The notes below the pieces were generated by a model. That model was given only the letters and a program-made list of their open reading frames with translations, was not told where the DNA came from and did not search any database. DNA of 64,000 bases. Source: Akkermansiaceae bacterium (GTDB lineage: Bacteria > Verrucomicrobiota > Verrucomicrobiia > Verrucomicrobiales > Akkermansiaceae). Location: the NCBI GenBank assembly GCA_015062055.1, contig SUVK01000004.1, positions 1 to 64,000 of the forward strand, written 5' to 3'. Of this stretch, positions 19,112-26,504 are shown in pieces; the stretch's first letter is position 1; every line of letters begins with the position of its first letter. A program made the position numbers and the translations under genes.

Positions 19112-19768
19112 TCAGGCATTGTACACCGTGGGGTCTTCTATACAGGCTGCGGTGAAAGATTCTTTGCGCTCCCGGCAGGTGGCGCATTGTCCACAATGTT
19201 GCTCGCCGCCGCAGTAGCAGGAGTAGGTGTGGGCATAGTCCACCCCCATGGCTGCACCCATGGCTGTAATCTCTGCCTTGGTATTGTTGATGAATGGTCG
19301 CAATATCTGCAACTCGGCATAGGTGCCCAGAGAAATGGCGCTTGCCATTGCTGCCATGAAATCCTCTCGACAATCGGGGTACAGGGCATGGTCGCCCCCA
19401 TGGGCTGCTATTACAATGGCTTGTGCTCCATTGCTTTCGGCTATGCCGGCGGCAATGGCCAAGAAAATACCGTTGCGAAAGGGTACGACTGTTTGTTTGA
19501 GATTCTCCTCTGCGTAGTCGGCCGTAGGTATGGCCTCTGCTCCGTTGAGCAGGGCGCTTTGCAAGTGGGCAGATACGCTGCGCAGGTCTATCTCGTGATA
19601 GGGAATGCCCAGCTTTTCGGCCTGCCAACGGGCACACGCCAGCTCTTTTGCTGCATGGTTGCTGCCGTAGTCAAAGGAGAGGGCACACACCACCTCGTGG
19701 TGGTTGTGCGCCCAGTAAAGTGCGGTGGTAGAGTCCAACCCGCCGGAGAGCAGAACGGCTACTTTCAT
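19112..19768 (-). CDS. queC: 7-cyano-7-deazaguanine synthase QueC
   Basis: MKVAVLLSGGLDSTTALYWA…; C-terminal CxxC zinc motif CYCGGEQHCGQCATCRER. Confidence 0.93.
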   Translation of the reverse strand: MKVAVLLSGGLDSTTALYWAHNHHEVVCALSFDYGSNHAAKELACARWQAEKLGIPYHEIDLRSVSAHLQSALLNGAEAIPTADYAEENLKQTVVPFRNGIFLAIAAGIAESNGAQAIVIAAHGGDHALYPDCREDFMAAMASAISLGTYAELQILRPFINNTKAEITAMGAAMGVDYAHTYSCYCGGEQHCGQCATCRERKESFTAACIEDPTVYNA

Positions 19769-20178
19769 GCAGGGCGGTTTTCTGGCTTGTGCTCGGCAGT
19801 GCAGGTAAGTTGTATGCCGCCACGGGCACCGAACTTGCCTTGCACCTTCATCCAAGCCGGGTCTACGGCTGCCACTAAGTCATCCAATATGCGGTTGACT
19901 ACCTGCTCATTGAATGCGGCATAGTTGCGGAACGAGACCAGATAGTATTTGAGGCTCTTTGTCTCGACTACTTTTTCGGCAGGTGTGTAGGTGATGGTGA
20001 GCTCGCAACTGTCGGGCTGGCCCGTTACGGGGCAAAGCGAGGAAAACTCGTGCGTGGTGAGCGTTACCACATAGGGACGGTGCGGGCTGCGGTTCGGGAA
20101 GGCCTCGAGCTTGGCTTCCTCCGGGCTGCGAAAGAAGTCGCTGTGCTTGCCGAGCAGGGAAAGGTCTTTGTTGTCCAT
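19765..20178 (-). CDS. queF: NADPH-dependent 7-cyano-7-deazaguanine reductase QueF
   Basis: SSLCPVTGQPDSCELTITYTP…ESKSLKYYL-like; overlaps queC (ATGA). Confidence 0.92.
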   Translation of the reverse strand: MDNKDLSLLGKHSDFFRSPEEAKLEAFPNRSPHRPYVVTLTTHEFSSLCPVTGQPDSCELTITYTPAEKVVETKSLKYYLVSFRNYAAFNEQVVNRILDDLVAAVDPAWMKVQGKFGARGGIQLTCTAEHKPENRPA

Positions 20179-20188
20179 GGTGTATAAT

Positions 20189-21604
20189 TTAAGCTTTCGT
20201 GAGTTTGTAACCGTCTTTGCCGTCCTTCATGGCCCAGCCGAGCTCGGCAAGCTTACCGCGCAGCGCATCGGCCGTGGCCCAGTCTTTGGCAAGGCGGGCG
20301 GCCCAGCGCTCATCGGCTATTGCCTTTATCTCCTCGGGTACTTCAATGTCGGCATCGGGGTCGGGTAATTGCAGCCCCAAGGCTTCCATGATGAATCGGA
20401 ACGCTTTCCACAACTTGGTGGCTTCCGTCTTCTCCATTTCTGCGGGTTTAACGCCTTTAATGGCACTGAATACGTGGCCCAGGGCCTCCGGGCCGTTCAA
20501 GTCATCTTCCAAGCTGTCCCAAGCGGGTTGGAACATGCCGAGGGCAGGGGCTTTTTTGACCAAGTCACGGTAAGTGGGTTCTTTTTCTCCGCTGGCCTTA
20601 GCCAATTCTTTATCAAAGCGGCCGAGCTTGTTGAGGGCGCTGGTGGCGTCTTTCATACCCGTAAGGGTGAAGTTAAGCGGGCGGCGGTAGTAGGCACCGG
20701 CCAGTACATAGCGAAGGGCTGCGGGGGTGTAGCCCATCTCTTGCAATTGGTCGAGTGTGTACATGTTGCCCAAGCTCTTGCTCATCTTGGCGCCATCTAC
20801 CAGCAAATGCGTTACATGGAACCAGTGGCGGGCAAAGTGACCACCGCAGGCGCAGCGGCTTTGCGCAATCTCGTTCTCATGGTGCGGGAATACGAGGTCT
20901 ACACCGCCGGAGTGCAAATCAAACGTGTCGCCCAGATACTTGTGGCTCATGGCAGAGCACTCTAAGTGCCAACCCGGGCGTCCCTCGCCCCACGGTGAGG
21001 GCCAGAAGTTGGGGCCGTCTTCGGGGCGGCGGGCTTTCCACAGTACAAAGTCGGCCACGCTGTCTTTTTCGTACTCATCGGTATCGGCTCGCATATTGGC
21101 GGTTTTGCCGAGGTCGAGCTCTTGGCGGTCTAAGTGCGCCAATTTGCCGTAATCGTTGTAAGATGAAATGCGGAAGTAGACCGAGCCATCGTCGCTTTGG
21201 TAGGCATGGCCGCCCTCCATGAGCTTTTGCACAATGTCGAGTTGCTCCTTAATATGGCCTACGGCACTGGGCTCTACATGCGGTGAAAGACAGTTAAGCG
21301 CCTTGCAATCCTCGTGAAACTTGGCGGTCCATTTTGCCGTATATTCTCCCAGTGGCATGCCTTGGGCTTGAGAGTTGCGAATGGTCTTGTCGTCTACATC
21401 TGTCAGGTTGCGTACATGCTTGGTGCGCAAGCCGCCCAGCTCTACCACTCGGCGAAACACATCCTGCACCACGAAAGTGCGAAAATTGCCGATGTGTGCC
21501 GCTGCATACACAGTGGGACCACAACAGTAGAAGCGCAGCTGCTTGCCGTCCTCTGCCTGCACGGGCTTCATAGCCCCCGTCTGTGTATCATATAAGTTTA
21601 ACAT
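20189..21604 (-). CDS. cysS: Cysteinyl-tRNA synthetase
   Basis: FYCCGPTVYAAAHIGNFRTF…LSPHV…GWHLECSAM…HHENEIAQS…KMSKSLGN. Confidence 0.95.
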   Translation of the reverse strand: MLNLYDTQTGAMKPVQAEDGKQLRFYCCGPTVYAAAHIGNFRTFVVQDVFRRVVELGGLRTKHVRNLTDVDDKTIRNSQAQGMPLGEYTAKWTAKFHEDCKALNCLSPHVEPSAVGHIKEQLDIVQKLMEGGHAYQSDDGSVYFRISSYNDYGKLAHLDRQELDLGKTANMRADTDEYEKDSVADFVLWKARRPEDGPNFWPSPWGEGRPGWHLECSAMSHKYLGDTFDLHSGGVDLVFPHHENEIAQSRCACGGHFARHWFHVTHLLVDGAKMSKSLGNMYTLDQLQEMGYTPAALRYVLAGAYYRRPLNFTLTGMKDATSALNKLGRFDKELAKASGEKEPTYRDLVKKAPALGMFQPAWDSLEDDLNGPEALGHVFSAIKGVKPAEMEKTEATKLWKAFRFIMEALGLQLPDPDADIEVPEEIKAIADERWAARLAKDWATADALRGKLAELGWAMKDGKDGYKLTKA

Positions 21605-21746
21605 AACGCGCGTAGTATGCATGCACGCGCGCCTTTTGTCAAGCTTGCAGGGCGTCACGACTTGTGAAAATTCTGTTATTGCAGAAATTATGCTTGCTAT
21701 GTGGTGCGATATATGGCAGAGTATGGGTAAATAATACCTTTTTACT

Positions 21747-22967
21747 ATGAAAATGTATAAATGGATGCCTATATTGGCGATGATGACCATGGGCGCGGTT
21801 GCTGCCGATGCAACCGATGCTGTTTTGTTGCCTGAGACACCCTCTTCTATGGCTTTTGCTGAAGATTATGACAATGCAGAAGACGAGGATAATACGAAAT
21901 CCTCTAAGAAGAAAAAGAAAGCCAAGAAGGACAAGAAGAGTAAAAAGCGCAATGTAGGCAAGGCCGCCCAGCAAAAACGTAAAGAGTTGCGCGATAAAGG
22001 CGTGCGCAATGTGCGTGCCAAATCTCCCAGTGGCTGGCCGGATAAAATACCCGTGCCCGAGGATACCACCCTTAAACAGGGTGAAAAGCAAGGCCAATTT
22101 TTTGTCTACGAGACAAACAACTATATATTCTTTACCCCGGTAGAGATAGACGAGAATGCGTGCGAGACAGTGGGCCGCTTGTTCGAGTGCGCCTATGCCG
22201 CCAACCAAGCGGTGGGTGAGGTGTTGCCTGTACCCCGAACGGAAGAAGAGCGCGAGGGGAAGAAATTCCGCGTAGAGCTTTGGCCCACTAAGCAACAGTA
22301 TGTTGCGCAGGGCGGTTCTCCTACTTCGGCGGGTGTATTCATGTTCAGTTCTCGTAAAATGCCGGGCGACAATGGCCCTATAACGGCGCAAACACTTGCA
22401 AGTGACAAGGTGATGGTGCCTTTTGAGTCATTGGGCCTTTCGGCCGATGGGCATGTGGCCAAGAATGATATCGATACCCATGTGTTGGTACACGAGTTAA
22501 CTCACCAAAACTTTGTATACAATGGCTTGCCGATATGGTGCAATGAAGGCTGGGCCGAGTATGTGGGCTATGTTCCCTATGTGGGTGAAGACTTGGACTT
22601 CTCTCGCTGCTATTCCGTGATTTTGCACAAGGCTAAAGAGCAATCTTCTCATGGTGCCTTGGATTTCCCCTTTACCTTAGAGGAGTTCCTCACCATGGAC
22701 CAGCAGCAAATGTACTCTTACATGGGGCAAGGTAAAGATACATACACCTTGGCTACCATGATTATCACCTTTTACGTGCACCTGGATGGTAAAAAAGGCG
22801 TAGAGGCCCTGAAAAAATATATGCAGGCGCTTATCGACGGCGAATCTCACGAGGAGGCTGCCAAACACCTTATTGCCCCACATAAAAACGCCGAGAAACT
22901 GCAAAAAGATTTCATCAAAGCGTGGAAAAGCAAGAAGGTGCCCGTGTCTTTCAAAGACGTAGATTGA
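21747..22967 (+). CDS. Secreted gluzincin-like metallopeptidase (HExxH) with lysine-rich N-terminal segment
   Basis: Signal peptide; SSKKKKKAKKDKKSKKR; HVLVHELTHQNFVYNGLPIWCNEGWAEYVG. Confidence 0.8.
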   Translation: MKMYKWMPILAMMTMGAVAADATDAVLLPETPSSMAFAEDYDNAEDEDNTKSSKKKKKAKKDKKSKKRNVGKAAQQKRKELRDKGVRNVRAKSPSGWPDKIPVPEDTTLKQGEKQGQFFVYETNNYIFFTPVEIDENACETVGRLFECAYAANQAVGEVLPVPRTEEEREGKKFRVELWPTKQQYVAQGGSPTSAGVFMFSSRKMPGDNGPITAQTLASDKVMVPFESLGLSADGHVAKNDIDTHVLVHELTHQNFVYNGLPIWCNEGWAEYVGYVPYVGEDLDFSRCYSVILHKAKEQSSHGALDFPFTLEEFLTMDQQQMYSYMGQGKDTYTLATMIITFYVHLDGKKGVEALKKYMQALIDGESHEEAAKHLIAPHKNAEKLQKDFIKAWKSKKVPVSFKDVD

Positions 22968-23001
22968 TCATGTAGAGCTTGTTCCGAGCTCAAATCATAA
23001 G

Positions 23002-23032
23002 GGGCTGAGGATGTTGCATCCTCAGCCCCTCG
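23002..23032. terminator. Strong hairpin between convergent genes
   Basis: Perfect 14-bp stem AGGGGCTGAGGATG / CATCCTCAGCCCCT, 3-nt loop. Confidence 0.75.
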
Positions 23033-23073
23033 TGCTCTGTGGTGGTGGGAGAAATCAGAAAGACATGGGCATT

Positions 23074-24150
23074 TTATGGTTGCTCCACAATCCCCATGAA
23101 GAGTGGTGTGGTATCGCCCGTAAGACTGCCGATAACCCAGATGAAGGGGCGGTCTAATACAACAGTGCGGGGCATGGCGCGGAAGTTGACAATGGCTGCC
23201 GTTGCTGCAGCGGCTTCGGTACCTTGCTCATCAACCTTGATATAACATTTTTGCAGTACCTGCGAGAGGTACATGTCTTTTTGGGTCGTCGTGAGGCGAG
23301 AAAAATCGGCATGGGAGAAGATGGTATTCAACCCGGCAGCCTTCAGGGCGTTATTCAGCTTGATGGCCTCGGCGTCTATGGTAAAGGACGGCATGATAAC
23401 GCGGGTTTGCCCCCCGGCGTAGGCGATACGGCTCAAAATGCCTTTGTATTTTTCATCTGTAAGGGTTGTCGCAAAGCCTCGTACATCTTCGGTGGGAGAA
23501 ATGGCTATAAAGTAACAAGGCTCTCCGGTGGCAGACTTTGCTGCATAGGGCAGGGCGATGGCAACCCAATCTTCGCCTTTGGCTGCGGGGAACTTTGCCG
23601 TACAGCTCATCATGTTGACCGTCACCGTTTGGCCATCTGCCGTAGTAAATTCACCGGGGAAGCTGTCGTTGGGGTCAAAGGGGAATTGCCAATTCTCTTT
23701 GAGGTATATGGCATTGGTCGCAACAAAGGCGGTTAAGTCGGAAAAATCGCTTGCTTGTACCAATTTTTTAATCAAACCGTGAGTATGTTCTGCACACCAA
23801 TTGTTAATGGTTTGTGCCGCTTCGGCAGATTTCCCGAAGTTGACGCTGACGGCATCTTGCACCCCCGGCACCAATGGTAAATGGGTGGACACAAACAGAC
23901 CATCGGCTTGCTCTGTATTGATGTTAAATGTGGCGGTCTTGCCCAAAGGTAGACGGTTCAACTCTGCCAATGTTTCACCTGCACTGTATTTCTTGAGCGT
24001 GTTAATAATGTTTTCTACCCCGGCGGGAGAAAAGGCAAAGTTGCCTTCTGTTTCTTTTGCCAAGGTGCGGAACAGTTGTAAAGACATTGAATCTGCAGCG
24101 GTGCACATGCTGCAGCCCAAAATCAGGCCTGTGGCTATGGTTTTAATCAT
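23074..24150 (-). CDS. Serpin family protein (secreted)
   Basis: Signal MIKTIATGLILGCSMCTA; hinge DEQGTEAAAAT; LDRPFIWVIGSLTGDTTPLFMGIVEQP. Confidence 0.93.
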   Translation of the reverse strand: MIKTIATGLILGCSMCTAADSMSLQLFRTLAKETEGNFAFSPAGVENIINTLKKYSAGETLAELNRLPLGKTATFNINTEQADGLFVSTHLPLVPGVQDAVSVNFGKSAEAAQTINNWCAEHTHGLIKKLVQASDFSDLTAFVATNAIYLKENWQFPFDPNDSFPGEFTTADGQTVTVNMMSCTAKFPAAKGEDWVAIALPYAAKSATGEPCYFIAISPTEDVRGFATTLTDEKYKGILSRIAYAGGQTRVIMPSFTIDAEAIKLNNALKAAGLNTIFSHADFSRLTTTQKDMYLSQVLQKCYIKVDEQGTEAAAATAAIVNFRAMPRTVVLDRPFIWVIGSLTGDTTPLFMGIVEQP

Positions 24151-24238
24151 TGTGGTGTGAGTGTTGCTTTTATTACTATACACTACGGATAATGCCTCGA
24201 AAAGCAGAAACCGCGAAACAATCAGAAAAATATTCGTC

Positions 24239-24267
24239 TTGAGTCAAATTTGGTATTGTGATATAAT
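24239..24267 (+). promoter_or_regulatory. Promoter TTGAGT-N17-TATAAT, 6 nt from the ATG
   Basis: Boxes 24239-24244 and 24262-24267; ATG at 24274. Confidence 0.7.
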
Positions 24268-24273
24268 CACTGC

Positions 24274-25014
24274 ATGAAGCTGTTGTCCTGTTTTGCCGTT
24301 TTATCAGCCTTGTTGTTGTGCCAATGCCAGCCGGTACCCCTGCCGCAATTACCGGGGCAAAGCGAGCCGGTGGTCTACATGCCCGATGAAATGTGCTATT
24401 TGGATGAAGTTGCTCCTTTAGTTAAGGTGGATTTGAAGTATTGCGGGAGTGATAATTTTGTAGGGCGCCCCATTGCGGGGTATACCACGGGGCATCGTGC
24501 CATTTTACGAAAAGATACAGCCTTGGCCTTGAAACGTGCATCCGAGGCTCTTGCCGAAGAGGGGCTCGGCTTGCTCGTATGGGATGCCTACCGCCCCGCC
24601 CGTGCTATGAAAGATTTCTACGCTTGGTCTGAAACCGCTGATGATAAAACTAAAGCAGAGTTCTATCCCAATATCACCAAACGCGAGATTTACGAACACC
24701 GCTATATCGGAAAAATCTCTGAGCATAGCTGGGGAGTGGCTGTTGACCTCACGCTTTTTGACCTCAAAACCGGTAAAGAGCTGGATATGGGCGGTCGCCA
24801 TGACTTGCTGGATGAATCGTCTGCTACGCGCTCACCTCTCATTACTGCTCAACAACGCGCTAACCGACTTAAATTGCGTGATGCCATGGCCGCTGCCGGC
24901 CTGCGTAACTACAGTAAAGAATGGTGGCACTATTTCCTCATTGATAAAGGTGTGTGCTACAGATACGACTTCCCCCTCAACGACCATATGAGCAAAAGAA
25001 ATAATCAGCAATAA
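24274..25014 (+). CDS. D-alanyl-D-alanine dipeptidase (VanX/DdpX-like, peptidase M15D), lipoprotein
   Basis: LLLCQC lipobox; VWDAYRPARAM…SEHSWGVAVDLTLFD…EWWHYFL. Confidence 0.9.
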   Translation: MKLLSCFAVLSALLLCQCQPVPLPQLPGQSEPVVYMPDEMCYLDEVAPLVKVDLKYCGSDNFVGRPIAGYTTGHRAILRKDTALALKRASEALAEEGLGLLVWDAYRPARAMKDFYAWSETADDKTKAEFYPNITKREIYEHRYIGKISEHSWGVAVDLTLFDLKTGKELDMGGRHDLLDESSATRSPLITAQQRANRLKLRDAMAAAGLRNYSKEWWHYFLIDKGVCYRYDFPLNDHMSKRNNQQ

Positions 25015-25042
25015 TTTTTTCGCATACAGACATGCATATTGC

Positions 25043-25071
25043 TTGAAACCGGGCAGGGGATGCGCTAGAAT
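25043..25071 (+). promoter_or_regulatory. Promoter TTGAAA-N17-TAGAAT upstream of the ExbB/TolQ-like gene
   Basis: Boxes 25043-25048 and 25066-25071. Confidence 0.65.
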
Positions 25072-25094
25072 CTCGCCCGAACGTAACGCATACT

Positions 25095-25856
25095 ATGAAT
25101 ACTTCATATTATATAACGAAAATAATTGCTGAGGCTGCTACCGCTGAGCAGAATTTCAGTCTTTCTGAGTACTTTCAGAAGGGTGGTCCCTTGATGTGGG
25201 TATTGCTGGTGTTTTCTGTTTTGGCGTTTATGGCAATTTTTGTATGCTGCTGGATTACGCGTGCTTCGTCAATCATGCCGAAAGATCTGGTCACGACCGT
25301 AGAAAATTATATACGCCGCAAGGACTATGCCGGTTTGCAGGCTTTGTGTCAGCGCGATGGTTCCAGTTTTGCTCATACGGTAGAGGTAATTATCGTTTTC
25401 GTGCAACGTAACAATCGCGCCAATATGGAGGCCATTCGCGAGGTGGCTGCTGCAGAGGGAACTCGCCAAACGAATAACCTGACTCGTCACATCAGCTGGT
25501 TGGCCGATATCGGTACCATTGCCCCCATGATTGGTTTGTTGGGTACTGTGTTAGGTATGATGTCTACTTTCTATCAGATGTCTCAGGGGGATATGCAGAA
25601 TACCGAGCAACTGAGAATGGCCGGCGGTATCTCCGAGGCTATGATTACCACGGCAGGTGGCTTGATTCTGGCTATTCCCTGCATGCTCTCATATGTTCTG
25701 TTCCGCAGTTTGATTCAGAAACATATTGCGGATATGGAGGTTGCCATCACTCACGTACTTTCCGTGCTTTCCGTTTCGATAGATCGCAATGCGCGTCTGG
25801 GCTCTGTATCTCATGCCGATGCTCGCCCCGAGCTGTTGGATAATATGGAACCGTGA
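25095..25856 (+). CDS. MotA/TolQ/ExbB family proton channel protein
   Basis: ISWLADIGTIAPMIGLLGTVLGMMSTFYQM…ISEAMITTAGGLILAIP. Confidence 0.93.
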   Translation: MNTSYYITKIIAEAATAEQNFSLSEYFQKGGPLMWVLLVFSVLAFMAIFVCCWITRASSIMPKDLVTTVENYIRRKDYAGLQALCQRDGSSFAHTVEVIIVFVQRNNRANMEAIREVAAAEGTRQTNNLTRHISWLADIGTIAPMIGLLGTVLGMMSTFYQMSQGDMQNTEQLRMAGGISEAMITTAGGLILAIPCMLSYVLFRSLIQKHIADMEVAITHVLSVLSVSIDRNARLGSVSHADARPELLDNMEP

Positions 25857-25872
25857 TTTTGTAAGCCTGACC

Positions 25873-26403
25873 ATGAAATTCAATACTAAAATGCCCGAGC
25901 CATTGGGGTTTCAATTAACCCCGATGCTTGACGTTGTGTTTATCCTGCTGATTTTTTTCGTTGTGAACCAGAAGCTGGTTCTCAATGAACAGGATTTGGC
26001 TGTAGAAGTGCCTACTGCAGCCGGTAACGAAAGCGAGGCTGCCCGCGCCATTGAAGAAATTATTCTTAACGCTCGTGAGGTTTTGGCAGATGAACCCGAT
26101 GCTGAGCTGAAACAACGCGATGCCCAAATGGGGCGTAAGGTCGGAGACTTGGTGATTACCATTAACCGTCAAGAATATAAAATTGACGAGTTGGCTGAGC
26201 CTTTGCGTCGACAAGTCCTTAATCAACCCGACTTGCCCGTTTGTATTCGAGCCGATAAAGATATGCGTTGGGAAAAAGTTGTGCGTGTGGTAGAGGCCTG
26301 CACCTCTGCCGGCGTGTACAATATTCGCTTCAAAAAGGTGATGCCGGGAGAAAGTTCCGACAATCAGGAGAAATCCGCCCCGGCTCCCGAACCTGCTCCG
26401 TAA
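25873..26403 (+). CDS. ExbD/TolR family biopolymer transport protein
   Basis: GFQLTPMLDVVFILLIFFVV. Confidence 0.9.
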   Translation: MKFNTKMPEPLGFQLTPMLDVVFILLIFFVVNQKLVLNEQDLAVEVPTAAGNESEAARAIEEIILNAREVLADEPDAELKQRDAQMGRKVGDLVITINRQEYKIDELAEPLRRQVLNQPDLPVCIRADKDMRWEKVVRVVEACTSAGVYNIRFKKVMPGESSDNQEKSAPAPEPAP

Positions 26404-26504
26404 ACTTTTCATCAGTAGTGCTATAAGGAAAGAAAGATGTGTATCTGTAATTGACGCGCATCGTTCTTTCCTTTTGGCGCAGTTAAATCAAGAGAGATAT
26501 TTAT

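Noticed and set aside
18789-19924. 282-aa minus (18789-19637) and 298-aa plus (19028-19924) ORFs around queC
   Set aside because: Both overlap queC out of frame or antisense; Arg/Cys-rich nonsense translations.
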